The notes under the pieces: generated by a model | Told to the model about the DNA's origin: nothing | Seen by the model: the letters and a program-made list of their open reading frames with translations, nothing else | The model's database searches: none | From: Tipula vernalis | Taxonomy: Eukaryota; Arthropoda; Insecta; Diptera; Tipulidae | Assembly: GCA_958295665.1 (NCBI GenBank) | Contig: OY282560.1 | Coordinates: 86,652,311 to 86,716,310, forward strand | Direction of reading: 5' to 3' | Length of the DNA: 64,000 bases | Program-made: the position numbers and the translations under genes | Part shown: positions 1-10,859 of the stretch, piece by piece | How positions within the stretch are numbered: the stretch's first letter is position 1 | Layout: each line of letters opens with the position of its first letter

Positions 1-315
1 TTTTTTGTTTTTGGTACTTATACCGAAACCAGTCATTTTGACCTGGTACACGTTTTTGTAGTTCTATGTGCAAATGCTTTATATTCTTCACTTTTAGGAA
101 ATTCCCTTGTTTGGAAAATGGCGTGTAAAGAAAAATGTTTGCACATCCCTGGTAAAATAGTATTGTATAACGTAGTAGTATTGGGGATCTCCCTATTTAT
201 TTTTTTTATCAAGAATTTCGTAGGAAACTGTTATAAACCATTATTTATTCATTGAGTTCTGTTCTGTTCAGTAAGAAATAATTTTATTACTTTTGCTACA
301 TACAAATTGCTCATA

Positions 316-2082
316 ATGGAAAAACGAAAAATTTTGAAATTGGAAGAAATACAAGATATACTTTCGGATCTATCAGACGTTGATGGTGGTGATAGCGAAT
401 ATGAGTTTTTGGGATGCGACAGTGATACGGATGATGATGGTAATCAAAGTGTTCATATTGAAAGCAGTGATAACGAGGAATTTGATGAAAATGTTGGAGG
501 CGAATCGAGTGACGAAGAAGACAACATAAGACAACAGCATAATACGCAAAAACGAAGATGTATGCGGCTTTCCTCGAGTTCTGAAGAGGAAAACGCACAA
601 AATATGCAAATTGAAGTTTCTGCTGATGGAACAATTTGGAAAAAAATACAAGAAGGGGGTGCCGTTGGAAGGTTACCAAGTCATTGCATTTTCAAAGATT
701 TACCTGGGCCTACAGCACATGCTAGAAGAAATATTATGGAAGAAGAGATAAGCAGCGCCTTCTTACTATTGATTGATCATCATATATTAGAACATATTAG
801 AAATTGCACTGAAATAGAAGCCTCTCGAGTTTTAGGTAAGAAGTGGACCCTTTCGCAGGAAAAACTGAAGGCTTTTATTGGAATATTGTATGGCCGTGGT
901 GCATACGAAGCAAAAGGTTTGAAATTATCATATTTATGGAACAAAAAGTGGGGTCCTGTTTTTTTTTCCGAAAATATGAGCAGGAATGACTTTACGGAAA
1001 TTTTACGTTTTATTCGCTTTGATAAAAGAAATGAGAGGAGTCAGCGCTTGCAAACGGATAAATTTGCGCTGGTATCAACTGTTTGGGATAAATTTATCGA
1101 GAATAGTCAAAACGCTTTCAAACCAGGAGCATTTATCACAGTAGATGAGCAACTGTTTCCAACGAAGGCTAGATGTCGATTTACCCAGTATATGCCAAAC
1201 AAACCAGACAAATTTGGGATAAAATTCTGGCTGGCTTCTGATGTTGAAACGAAGTATGTTATAAATGGCTTTCCCTATTTAGGAAAAGACGAAAAACGAA
1301 ATTCGTCAACTCCTCTCAGTGAATTTGTTGTAACAAGACTACTAGAACCTTATATCATGAAAGGAAGGTGTGTGACAACCGACAATTTTTTTACCAGCCT
1401 CCCCCTGGCTTCAAAATTATTAGCTAAAAATACTGCATTGGTTGGTACAGTACGTTGCAACAAACGGGAGCTTCCAAAAATTTGCAAAGAAAAAAAAGAT
1501 GGTATGGAACGTTTTTCAACGCATCTATATGAAACAAATGAATGCACACTTACTGTTTATAAGAGTAAGCCTAACAAAAAGGTTGTTTTATTGAGTACTA
1601 AACACAAAGGCGTCAAAATTGATACCAGTTCCAAGAAACTACCTGAAACTATATCTTTTTACAATAAAACCAAATTCGGTGTTGATGTAACTGATCAAAT
1701 GGCAAGAAAGTATAGTGTGAAATCAGGATCCAGAAGGTGGCCACTTCAAGTATTTTTCAATATTTTAGATTTGGCCGGCATCAATTCCTGGATTTTGCAT
1801 AGAAGTATAACAGGAAAGAATATTTCTAGGAAAGACTTTTTGTTTCGATTAGCTGAAGAGCTCACATCTGAATATAAGTCATCAAGCCAAGGGAGGGCAA
1901 GTGAAATTCTCCGTCCAGCAACCCAGAATCCCCGGCCAGTACGTAAATGGTGCCAAATAGGACTTTGTAATAACAACAAGACAACTACAAATTGTGACAT
2001 CTGTAAGAAATATGTGTGCGGAAAATGCGTGGAAAAAAAAGTTAGTATTTGTAAAGCATGTAAACATGATCATTCTGAATAA
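316..2082 (+). CDS. piggyBac transposase (DDE, DDE_Tnp_1_7), intact
   Basis: This is a cut-and-paste transposase that would act in the nucleus and integrate at TTAA. The ATG at 316 is used; the frame is open upstream to a TTG at 307, but that is not a eukaryotic start. The product is 588 aa, close to the 594 aa of classical piggyBac. Order: an acidic, Ser-rich N-terminus (about 15-95), the DDE core with catalytic aspartates near 277 (VDEQ), 356 (TTDN), and 457 and 460 (GVDVTDQ), then a C-terminal Cys-rich zinc finger (about 546-583, CxxxxC, CxxC, CxxC, CxxC pattern). No frameshift or stop is seen. It could be an active transposase or a recent relic; flanking inverted repeats argue against domestication. 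Confidence 0.9.
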   Translation: MEKRKILKLEEIQDILSDLSDVDGGDSEYEFLGCDSDTDDDGNQSVHIESSDNEEFDENVGGESSDEEDNIRQQHNTQKRRCMRLSSSSEEENAQNMQIEVSADGTIWKKIQEGGAVGRLPSHCIFKDLPGPTAHARRNIMEEEISSAFLLLIDHHILEHIRNCTEIEASRVLGKKWTLSQEKLKAFIGILYGRGAYEAKGLKLSYLWNKKWGPVFFSENMSRNDFTEILRFIRFDKRNERSQRLQTDKFALVSTVWDKFIENSQNAFKPGAFITVDEQLFPTKARCRFTQYMPNKPDKFGIKFWLASDVETKYVINGFPYLGKDEKRNSSTPLSEFVVTRLLEPYIMKGRCVTTDNFFTSLPLASKLLAKNTALVGTVRCNKRELPKICKEKKDGMERFSTHLYETNECTLTVYKSKPNKKVVLLSTKHKGVKIDTSSKKLPETISFYNKTKFGVDVTDQMARKYSVKSGSRRWPLQVFFNILDLAGINSWILHRSITGKNISRKDFLFRLAEELTSEYKSSSQGRASEILRPATQNPRPVRKWCQIGLCNNNKTTTNCDICKKYVCGKCVEKKVSICKACKHDHSE

Positions 2083-2305
2083 AACTGGAATATAATTGAT
2101 GAGTTTTTATATTTTTATTTTTTATGGGGGTACGAACTTATGCCTCAAACTGAAACGGAAGTTATGCCCCAATTTTTTTTTGACATTACTTATTTGCCCT
2201 GTGACATAAATTGATTTTTGGGATATAATTTCATATTTTTTTGGGCATATTTCATAAATAACCGAGATATTAAATCCCTAAATTTTTAATTTCAATGTTA
2301 TCAAT

Positions 2306-2335
2306 GCGGGGGGCCTTGCCCCTCACACCCCCCGC
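2306..2335. repeat. GC-rich hairpin in piggyBac 3' region
   Basis: GCGGGGGG at 2306-2313 pairs with CCCCCCGC at 2328-2335 across a 14-nt loop, in otherwise AT-rich DNA. It lies between the transposase stop and the right terminal repeat, so it is probably part of the transposon. Role unknown. Confidence 0.6.
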
Positions 2336-2507
2336 TTATTGGAAAAACAACCCTTGCTTCGCCTTAGAACCAATTTTTATATATCTCATCAATTCTCTCA
2401 AACGATAAAGCATTATAATATAAATGAATAGAACTTGTCATATACAGTCAAATTGACTGGTTTTGGTATAAATAGGTATGTAAATTTGTTGGTATATCTA
2501 GTGTTAA

Positions 2508-2735
2508 ATTACAAATTCTGGTAATTATATAAATTAATAAAATGATAGTGGAATTTACAATTATGCTGAGTTTAACTATGAGATTATACTCAGTAATACA
2601 TTATATACATCAAATAAATAGTAATTCATTTACAAATATTATTTTATAACTTTGACGTATGATGGGGTACAGAATTGGAGGAGATACAAATCAAATTAAT
2701 TTAATTTTAGGTACTAAACACATCATCACACGTTC
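2508..2735. other. AT-rich spacer, no gene seen
   Basis: No ORF or RNA gene is supported. The last 16 bases (2721-2736) recur exactly at 5482-5497, inside the FLYWCH relic. Confidence 0.5.
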
Positions 2736-4380
2736 ACTCTGACATGGCCAAAATTATAAATGAGTAAATTGAAGCACAAAATACTGTTTTGGAGAGGATT
2801 ACAAGTAAGTGTTTTAAATTTGCTGAAATTGAAGCTTCAATTAGAGCTAATTCTCGTGATGTAGTAAATTTGAAAGATGACAATGCAGTTATTCGCAATG
2901 AATTACTAACAGTTACTAGCAGATGTAACTTTTTGTATCGGTTGCATCGGTGATTAATGAAAATCTGTTCAATGTTCTGCAAGTTATCTGTCATGCAATT
3001 AAATTCAATCTTGTTGGGAATGTTATTAGTGCTATATATCGTGAAAAATCTAAATCTAAAATTAAAGCAATTATTGTTGAGTGGAGTAGCAGGATTTTTA
3101 AACAGCAATTTAAAACACTATCAATGCAAAGTAAGGACATCTTTAAAAAGTGTAAGCTCTTTGAGCAAGATTGTAAGATAATTATTACGGATTATCTGCC
3201 TAAATATAAGCGCTCGCTACTGAGTGAAACCAGGAAAGTATTGCTTGCTGAGCCACTTAACTTTCAATTTGTTTGGGCTACTGATGGTGCCATTTTAGAT
3301 AAGTTTAAGAATAATTGTATCTTGTTTTAATTTTTTCTTTTTTTTTTGTATTTTGAGTATCATTATTGTGTATTATGGATATCTACTACCAAAATTGCCG
3401 TGGCTTGAAAACTAAATTATTATATTTTAAGCTAAATGCTTTGCAGCATAGCTACGATCTAATATGTTTAACTGAAACCTGGTTTAATGACTCCATTAAT
3501 AATTATGAATTCTTTGATGATAGGTATTATGTAATTCGTAAAGATAGAAACCTTATTATATCTGATAAGATTGATGGTGGTGGTGTTGCCATTCTGTTGA
3601 AAAAATCTATAATGGTTTCTGAACTTGACTGGATTAAAGATATATTTGATAACATGTGGATAAAAGTTAAGACATGATGGTAAATTTTTGATAATTTGTC
3701 TAGTTTATTTCCCAGGCTACTGTAAGTTAGAACACAATGAAGCATTTTGTAATAAACTTTCTAACTTGATATTAGATTCTCCTGTTGACTGACAATTTTT
3801 AGTCCTTGGGGATTTTAACTTGCCTAGTATACTTTGGAGTACTGATTGTGATGCTATCTCTCCAGCGCCTTTCTTTGGTCAGATAGTTAATCAATTACTG
3901 GAAACAATGATTTTTACTGAATTAAAGCAACATAATCATGTCAAAAATATTAATGATAGAATCCTTGACCTTGTTTTATCTAACCTTGAACATAGTATTG
4001 TTAGTGTCTATCAAAGTCGTCATTCACTGTCCAGAATACATAAATGTATGGGCACCATCCCCTTCTGATTGTTACAAATGAAAAGTGTTTATTGAAGAGT
4101 TTGCCCTACCAACAGTTACCTAAGCCTAATTATAAAATACTTAGCTATAACGCTATCCGAAGTGATTTGGAACTGGTTGACTGGAACCATTTGTTTTCAA
4201 ATAGTAGTGTTGATCTAGCTGTTGAGAAATTCTATGAAGTTCTTTATAGTTTTATCAGGCCTACCAATCAGCTTAAGGTACGTGCTAAATTTCTAGTATG
4301 GTACTCAAATAAATTAATTAAGTTAGTTAAGTTAAAGGAAGGTGGTTTGGCGTCTATTGGAGGGAGGGATCAAAGTTGAG
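2736..4380 (+). pseudogene. Non-LTR retrotransposon relic: ORF1 part plus APE-type endonuclease
   Basis: The 5' part (2736-2950) encodes a coiled-coil stretch, and 2950-3330 encodes the C-terminal half of a LINE ORF1 (EKSKSKIKAIIVEW..., ..YLPKYKRSLL.., ..FVWATDG..). From the ATG at 3375 an APE-type endonuclease starts (YYQNCRGLKTK, ICLTETWFND, DGGGVAILL), as in jockey/CR1-type elements. It is broken by a stop near 3675 and continues in other frames at 3820-4068 (ILDLVLSN) and 4044-4379. No reverse transcriptase follows. The copy is 5' truncated: the segment from 2736 to about 2811 is nearly identical to 6612-6688, which has the missing 5' half of the same family. Confidence 0.8.
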
Positions 4381-5098
4381 TAGATTATTCTACCAGCTCC
4401 GTAACCTTCCAGTAGGGTGCGCATCACATGAGCTGTTCTGGTCTTGTCATTAGGCAGCTGCGTGATGGGTACAATTGTGTAAGGGGTAACCTGTTCACAA
4501 TTCGCAAGTGTATGTGCTGCCTCCTCGTGGCAACCACTGGTAACTAAGGTCATTTGACACATTTTTGGCCATTTGGCACAGGCTAAAGTACGGCGCTAAA
4601 GGAGAAAATTTTGACAAAAAACCCTAATCTAAGGTGGAACAACATATGCCGATGGATGAATGGCTGATAGGTTAATCAGTCCAAAATATGCGGACTCTGG
4701 ATACCAGGCACCCTCCAGTTTTATTTAGCCTTCCTGTAGTAAAGCTGGGTCTACAAGCGATTTGCAATTCCCAGCAACTCATAAGAGGAAAATCAAACGG
4801 AATACGGGGCAGGAGTAGGAATATACGGGAGTGGGACAACCCTCTGGAGGTCCTTGGGCTCCAATGCTACCGTCTTTCTCGCGGAACTACATGCTGTTGT
4901 AAACATCTAGGAGGGAATGCCAGATAGTATGTACCATATTACGTACAGGGAGGTAGTATTGTCAGGTTCATTAAGAACCTGAATATTGACTGGACGGATA
5001 ATTAAGCAGGGTCCAGCACAATAGATGTTTTAGGTCGCAGTGCGAAGTGGCTGATCGCCCGCATGGCCCTCCAATAATAATAATAATAATAATAATAA
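4381..5098 (+). mobile_element. I-clade LINE 3' end with RNase H remnant and (TAA)n tail
   Basis: One frame in about 4785-4915 reads TEYGAGVGIYGSG and then SLGSNATVFLAELHAVVN, the pattern of the RNase H domain at the end of I-clade non-LTR retrotransposons. The product is interrupted downstream, and the sequence ends in a (TAA)n run at 5073-5098. Drosophila I elements are known to end in TAA repeats, so the tail supports the assignment. The segment 4381-4590 has no recognisable coding content and may belong to the same element. It is a 5'-truncated dead copy. Confidence 0.7.
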
Positions 5099-5328
5099 GG
5101 GTTACACCTCTATTTTTTTAGGGGATAGTGGTGGTTTTAACCCCTAAAAAGGGTTTAGTTGTCGATAAAAAAAATGGTTTCGTCAATGTCTCATAGAGTA
5201 CTATAACTTAGATTAGTTTTTATAATTTTTTGAATTTGACAGTACAAAAGGCTCCCTTTGTTAGTAGTTGGAAATATAATATAATTTGACATAGTAAAAA
5301 TATTAAAACCACAAAAAGTGTCCAATAA

Positions 5329-5790
5329 ATGGAGGTAATAGAAGTTGTAAAATCACAACGCGGTAAAGATTAGCTATTGGTCGATGGTTTCACTGGATTT
5401 GTGATAAAAAGTGTTCACTGTTATGCAAGGGGCGACTGTCAACGAAATTGATTGACGGCGGCCACAAAATTACTATAAGGCCATCATCACACGTTCATGA
5501 CCCTGACGCTAGTGAAAAACATCTGCATACATGGTAAATACAGAACGTCTAAAATTATTTTGTTGAGCGAGCTAAATTGCAATGCTGGTGTCCGTAAACA
5601 GATCTCAAGCAAGGATGCTCAGAAAATGAAGATCGCCCGCCAGCGTAAGGGTGTGTTTAGTGAGCCACAAAATTTGGCTGATATCGTTATTCCTGAGGAA
5701 ATTAAAAATATTGAAGGTGAAGGCGTGAAGGCTTTCATTCTGTCTGATGAAAAATTCGGCAGAGAACGCAATATCGATTCCAAAGTCTAG
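5329..5790 (+). pseudogene. FLYWCH zinc-finger protein relic (MULE-type transposon or host copy)
   Basis: The frame starting at ATG 5329 reads VVKSQRGKD, stop, LLVDGFTGF, then VHCYARGDC, and after two more stops GHHHT. This is the FLYWCH pattern: xSQRGKxxLLxDGF, an aromatic-plus-Cys block, and a final HxH. The same frame then stays open from 5497 to 5790 (97 codons) with a charged linker. FLYWCH domains occur in MULE-associated proteins and in insect chromatin proteins. The first finger has three stops, so it is not functional as read. The tail after 5500 has no recognised domain. Confidence 0.55.
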
Positions 5791-6345
5791 TCGTCGATCA
5801 GTACGCATCATTCATTAATTAATAGTAAATATATTCTGAAAGTTGTATTAAATTTTATAATAAAAAAATAATAAATCAGTTTTATAAATCTATTTAATTG
5901 GTTCTAAAAAATTTTAATGAACATTGTGATATATTATCATTTAATTAGTGTGTGATTCCTAAAGTAGAAGTGTAGTAGTGTGTAATTCCTAAAGAAGTAA
6001 TCATTGTCTAGTTATCATTCAATGATAGATCTAAACAAATAAATTTATTTAATTGACTCTAATAATTTTGATGAACACTATGTTTATAATCATTCAAATA
6101 ATGTTGTGTTATAACCTAGTAACTGTGTGGTTATATTTGTTTCAATAACAGTGTACATTAATTATTTATTATTTAATGATCTACAGTCATTGTTGATGAT
6201 GATGAATCAATAATGATCCCATATACTCGTACATCTGTTGTGAGGTTGAAGTGCTAATAATTTATTTTGTTTTTGGTTCGCTTCTGATTTACTGTTCTCA
6301 ATAATCCAGCTCCGATAATTTTTTTATATTGATTATTTGGTCATA
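5791..6345. other. AT-rich stretch with degenerate tandem repeats, possibly a LINE 5'UTR
   Basis: Two diverged copies of a roughly 65-bp unit lie at about 5888-5955 and 6047-6112 (both contain ATTTAATTG, TTTTRATGAACA and ATCATT). A shorter duplication (GTGTGNATTCCTAAAG) sits at about 5947-6000. Position directly before a LINE ORF1 start suggests a 5'UTR. No gene seen. Confidence 0.45.
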
Positions 6346-6688
6346 ATGGTTAACTGTAAAAAGTGTGCAAGGCAAATTATGTCATCTAAGCTGTACCAAT
6401 GTCACATATGTTTACAATACTACCATCCTAACTGTGATGAATTGTTAAAACTCAAAGTCAATGACATTGACAAGGGTATAATTACTTTTTCTTGCTGTCG
6501 TTGAACTCATTCCAACTTAATTCAGGCTTCCTCTTGTGCGCATAGTGATGATAATGTAAATAGTGCCCCTGGAGTGACATTAAAAAGCAAATTGGTGAGT
6601 TGCGCGCCAGCCACTCTGACATGGCCAAAATTCTAAATGAGAAAATCGAAGCATAAAATACTATTTTGGAGAGGATTACAAGTAAAGC
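6346..6688 (+). pseudogene. LINE ORF1 N-terminal part with PHD-like zinc finger, truncated
   Basis: ATG at 6346 opens MVNCKKCARQI, then LYQCHICLQYYHPNC and ITFSCCR followed by TGA. The Cys/His spacing is that of a C4HC3 PHD-like finger as found at the N-terminus of some jockey/CR1 ORF1 proteins. The stop falls where the last Cys is expected. In another frame IGELRASHSDMAKILNEKIEA continues the coiled coil. The piece from about 6612 on is nearly identical to 2736-2811. The match stops at about 6688, where gypsy gag sequence begins, so this copy was cut by that event. Confidence 0.65.
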
Positions 6689-6739
6689 CTGTATTCCATG
6701 AGAAAAATTGACTGACAGTCAAAAAAAAAACGAAAAGAG

Positions 6740-7441
6740 AACAATAATCTGATGCCACATATAAGAGACCAAGACAACGGGTTTTATTTTATAGAAAACC
6801 ATTTTGCTGTAAAATACAAAATAAATGACATTATCACAATGATAGTCCAACACTACCAAAAGACAAAAAGTATGAGGAAATGTGTGAAATTCTTTATAAA
6901 TATTATCCGCCGCAGGTGTCAATATTCAGAGAGCGTCAAAATTTTTTTGATGCAAATCAAAAACAGGATGAGCTCGTTTACGTGGATTAGCGGTGAGCTG
7001 TAAATTTGGTGAACACCTGGAGAATAATTTATTGAACAAATTTATTACGGGGGCTTTACCGAGGTATAAAAAAAATTGTGTGAAGAAGACGAAAAGTTAA
7101 CAACTAATGCAGTGGATATTAAGCAGCAACAAGACCAGATGGGCGTAAATTACGTAAATCGTCGTATTCATGAGGGGAACGAGAACAAAACTTACCAGGA
7201 GCTGAACAAAAGGCAAAATGGCGATTCATAGATGGCGTCTAGTGGTAATAACAACAATATTAATTCATCAGGTAATGGTTTTAAAATTAAGTATGCTAGT
7301 GGTAAGAAAAATTGTACTAGATGTAAGAAAACAAATCACGAGGAGAGTGATTGTATTTTTAAGAAATTAAACTGTTATAAATGTAAAAAGTTAGGACATA
7401 GCTCAAGAGTATGTAACAATAAGATTTCTAGAAATTGTTAG
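6740..7441 (+). pseudogene. Gypsy A gag with two CCHC zinc knuckles, broken
   Basis: One frame reads KYEEMCEILYKYYPPQV then FRERQNFFDANQKQDE, the usual Ty3/gypsy gag core. Frameshifts and stops follow near 6985-7080. The 7232-7441 segment encodes CxxCxxxxHxxxxC twice (CTRCKKTNHEESDC and CYKCKKLGHSSRVC). The knuckles bind genomic RNA in the particle. Integrity is lost, so no protein is expected. Confidence 0.7.
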
Positions 7442-7569
7442 GCCGATCTCATTCAATATTAATAGAATAGAGATAAATGAATTGGGTTCTATTCTGGATG
7501 AATATTCAAGTGTTTCTGAACCTGGTTTAGAATTATTTAAGTTATATAAGGTTAAGCTTTAAGTTGCTG

Positions 7570-8978
7570 ATCCTAAACTGATTTTTTTTAAACCACGAGC
7601 TGTTCCATTTTCATTAAGAGCGTGTGTTGAACAAGAGATTCGGGGTTTGGAGAGTAAAGGTGTATTAACAAAAAGGAAAACATCGGATTATGGTACACCC
7701 CTGGTACCAGTATTAAAAGAGGATAGCACAATCCGTATTTGTGGTGACTATAAAGTGACGGTCAACAAATTTTTAAAAAGTTGTAATCACCCGCTTCCAC
7801 GAATCGAGGACATACTGTATTCATTGGGTAAGGGTGAAAAGTTTACGAAATTAGATTTGTCGTGCGCGTACAACCAACTCGAGCTGGATGAGGAAAGCAA
7901 AAAATATGTTACCTGGAGTACGCATATGGGAATTTACCAGATGAATAGATTGCCGTATGATATCAAACCTGCCAGTGGAATATTTCAGTTAACTATGGAA
8001 AAGTTATTTCAAGGAATTCCAAATGTTTTGGTGTTTATCGACGATATAGTAGTAGCAGGTAGCAAAAATCTGAACTTGGTATTGGATAGAATTATAACAG
8101 CAGGACTGAAGTTAAATAAAAGGAAATGTAAATTTTTTCAAAATAACATTTCCTATCTGGGATACAGAGTTACCAGGGATGGATTATATAAAACGAAAGA
8201 ACGTGTTGAGGCAATATTGAACATCAAGCCACCGAGAGATGTAACGGGAAAAAGATCGTTATGTGGTTTAATAAATTATTACAGTAAATTTATTAAAAAT
8301 GTGGCAATGATTATGCATCCCATTCATCAATTATTAAAACAAGATGAGAAATTCGTATGGAATGATAATTGTGATAGAGCCCTAAATAAAATAAAAGCAG
8401 AGCTTCAAACAATATTGACGTGTGATGCTTCATAATATGGAATTGGGGCAGTTCTTTCGCATAAATATCCGAATGGAGATGAACGTCCAGTAGCGTTCAT
8501 TTCTCGAACATTGTCGGAGGCAGAATCAAATTATTCTATGCAACATAAAGAAGCGTTAGCAATAATTTTTGCTTTGAACAAATTGTATCAGTATATGTTT
8601 GGAAATAAATTCATAATTCGAACTGATCATAAATCGTTGATAACAGCATTGGGGAAACAACGGAGATTGCCACAGATTGCAGCGGCTCGATTACAAAGGT
8701 GGGCTCATTTTTTGTCGGAATTCGATTACACGATACAGTACGTTAAAAGGAAAGAAAATATGGCAGATATATTTTCGCGACATCCATTGAAGGCCAACGA
8801 AGAGGTGTTTAGGAAATATAAAGATAGAGCCAGTTATTTAAACTATTTTAATAACAATAAAAATTTAGTACTGGATTACAAATTGGTGCAACAAGAGACA
8901 AAAAAGGACTCAATATTATCAAAAGTATTGGATATGGTTAGAAATGGTCATACTATCTGGGTCTATTCACCGAAATAA
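7570..8978 (+). pseudogene. Gypsy A pol: reverse transcriptase and RNase H, with one internal stop
   Basis: The RT starts near 7585 (FKPRAVPFSLR in the nucleotide frame) and runs through RICGDYKVTVN, FTKLDLSCAYNQLEL, the active site VFIDDIVV (about 8031-8055), and SLCGLINYYSKFI. A TAA at 8433-8435 stops the frame just after TCDAS, and the same frame resumes with GIGAVLSH. RNase H continues to 8978 with HKEALAIIFAL and RTDHKSL, followed by the tether LQRWAHFLSEFDYTIQYV. Many residues are unmutated, so the copy is only moderately old. Confidence 0.8.
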
Positions 8979-10049
8979 AATCATTTACATTATTATTGAT
9001 GGTTTGATTACCCCTATCCTGAGTTTCATTATTATTCAAATACATATAAGAACCTTCATTTTTATTACTATGATTACTCCTATCTTCAGAGCTCTCATTC
9101 TTACTGACACCATCTCTTATTTGATTTAAATGTCTTTTTATTCGGCGGTCATTGTTTAATTTACACACGTACGTCCTCGGACCAATTTTACGCCAAATAA
9201 AAGCATCCATCCATTGTGACTTATTCGGATCAGAATAATCTTTCACCAATACTTCCTCCCGCGGCTTATAAAACTTAGTTCTTTTGCCTTTGTAATTTTC
9301 CTTTGCAATTTCTTGTTTCAATCTTATTCTTTCATCTAGTTTTGGCGGTTTTAATAAATGTAATGGCATCTTTAGTTCCCGATTGAACATTAGCATAGCT
9401 GGTGTTTCGTTCGTCGTTGAGTGCTTAGTTGTTCTATAATTTAGCAGAAATGTTTGAAGTGTCAAGTCGTTATTCTCCTCGAATACGGCTTTCATAGATT
9501 TCTTTAGCGTTTTTAACACATTTTCGGCTGCCCCGTTCGTAGCAGGATGACTTGGTGCTGTCAGTATGTGACGTATCCCATTTAATTTAAAATACTCCCG
9601 CATTATCTCCGCACAAAATTGATTACCATTATCAGTTACAATGACATCTGGTAATCCAAATCTGGACGAGATGAAAGAATAAGATTGAAACAAGAAATTG
9701 CAAAGGCAAATTACAAAGGCAAAAGAACTAAGTTTTATAAGCCGCGGGAGGAAGTATTGGTGAAAGATTATTCTGATCCGAATAAGTCACAATGGATGGA
9801 TGCTATTATTTGGCGTAAAATTGGTCCGAGGACGTACGTGTGTAAATTAAACAATGACCGCCGAATAAAAAGACATTTAAATCAAATAAGAGATGGTGTC
9901 AGTAAGAATGAGAGCTCTGAAGATAGGAGTAATCATAGTAATAAAAATGAAGGTTCTTATATGTATTTGAATAATAATGAAACTCAGGATAGGGGTAATC
10001 AAACCATCAATAATAATGTAAATGATTTTATTTCGGTGAATAGACCCAG
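8957..10049. repeat. 381-bp near-perfect inverted repeat of gypsy integrase tail with 331-bp spacer
   Basis: Left arm 8957-9337 is the reverse complement of right arm 9669-10049 with no net indel. I see only about two mismatches (Ala/Glu and Ile/Phe codon changes). Both arms encode the integrase C-terminus (KFYKPREEVLVKDY, KIGPRTYVCKL). The spacer 9338-9668 carries the integrase core on the minus strand (LPDVIVTDNGNQF, HPATNGAAENVLK). The two copies must have diverged recently. Confidence 0.9.
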
Positions 10050-10124
10050 GATTAGATCTAAGGATATTAAGTTTTTTTTGATTTATATAAGTTTGAAATA
10101 AAAAAAAATGTATTTTAACGATTT

Positions 10125-10353
10125 GAGTGAGGAGGTATTGTGGTGTTTAGGATTACTGAACGTGCCCATGTAGACATGTAGGGCAAGTTGAAAAACATCC
10201 ATTAAGCATATAGCAGTATGACATGAATTCATTCATAGTGTACGCTCCATCATTATAAGACGTGTGTATTTTTAAGTTTATAAAATGAATTAATAAAAGT
10301 ATGTAAGAACATAAAACAAAAATACTTTTACCATATTTGTTACCAACGTAACA
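10125..10353 (+). repeat. Possible polypurine tract and 3' LTR of gypsy A
   Basis: GAGTGAGGAGGTA (10125-10137) is a polypurine-like tract after the pol tail. It is followed by TGTGGTGTTTAGG at 10139, and a candidate LTR end GTAACA lies at 10348-10353, giving TGT...ACA borders. No second LTR copy exists in the window, so the borders are inferred. Confidence 0.35.
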
Positions 10354-10859
10354 GTAATATACGTTTTGACTTCAAATTTAACCTTTTCCAAATCAAGTTA
10401 AGCATTTAGCCAAACAAATTCAACATTGAAAATGATTGCAAAAAATTGAATGTGATTGACAACAGATTAAATTTCTTTTGCAAAAGGTTAATACTAACCA
10501 GCTTTGATGGTAAGCAGCTTGGGATGTATCATTGTGATGTTCATAAAAATCAAAAAGTAATTGTTGAAATTTTTTCTTACGAAAATATCTAACCGCGACT
10601 GAAAACAATTTCTCGTTTCCCTCATTAGGAGCGCCTTTGTCTTTAGAAACGAATTGTTCGTGGGTTTTCTAAATGTTTACAGGCTTTCCGAAATTATTCA
10701 TTAATATCCCGATTTTTCGGTATTAAGGAAATTTTTCGAGATCAGTCGAGTTTATTCGATTTTTTCGACATTTCTAGGATTATTCGAAATTGTTAAAGAT
10801 TATAAAATTCAATGTCAACCAATAAAATTCGTATATGCCGAGATCATAAAATGTCGGTA
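10354..10859. other. No gene seen
   Basis: AT-rich DNA without a supported ORF. A run around 10690-10800 repeats ATTTTTCG/TTATTCGA-like words (imperfect, low complexity). Confidence 0.4.

Larger units (their letters stand above)
1..2507 (+). mobile_element. piggyBac-family DNA transposon, left tip outside the window
   Basis: A transposase gene is flanked by inverted repeats: positions 19-42 match the reverse complement of 2447-2470 at 22 of 24 bases. The right end reads ...TATATCTAGTG followed by TTAA at 2504-2507. TTAA is the piggyBac target site, and CACTAGATATA (reverse complement of the end) resembles known piggyBac tips. By symmetry with the right end the left tip should lie about 15 bp before position 1. 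A GC-rich hairpin (arms 2306-2313 and 2328-2335) sits in the AT-rich 3' region. The intact ORF and similar repeats suggest a fairly young copy. Confidence 0.85.
6740..10353 (+). mobile_element. Ty3/gypsy retrotransposon A, 5' truncated, with inverted integrase segment
   Basis: Gag pieces (from about 6740), CCHC knuckles (7232-7441), RT-RNase H (7570-8975) and integrase C-terminus (9669-10101) follow each other on the plus strand. The integrase core is present only as an inverted block on the minus strand (about 9690 down to 8957). A purine tract and a possible 3' LTR follow at 10125-10353. No 5' LTR is seen. Gag has frameshifts and stops, so the copy is dead. Confidence 0.8.

Noticed and set aside
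307..315. TTG start of the piggyBac frame
   Set aside because: The frame extends upstream to a TTG, but a eukaryotic ATG lies at 316.
311..679. Minus-strand ORF opposite the piggyBac transposase
   Set aside because: It is a shadow of the acidic N-terminus on the other strand and has no family features.
3527..3745. Minus-strand ORF
   Set aside because: Antisense shadow of the LINE endonuclease.
4332..4562. Minus-strand ORF of 76 codons
   Set aside because: No recognisable motif; lies in a region between LINE relics.
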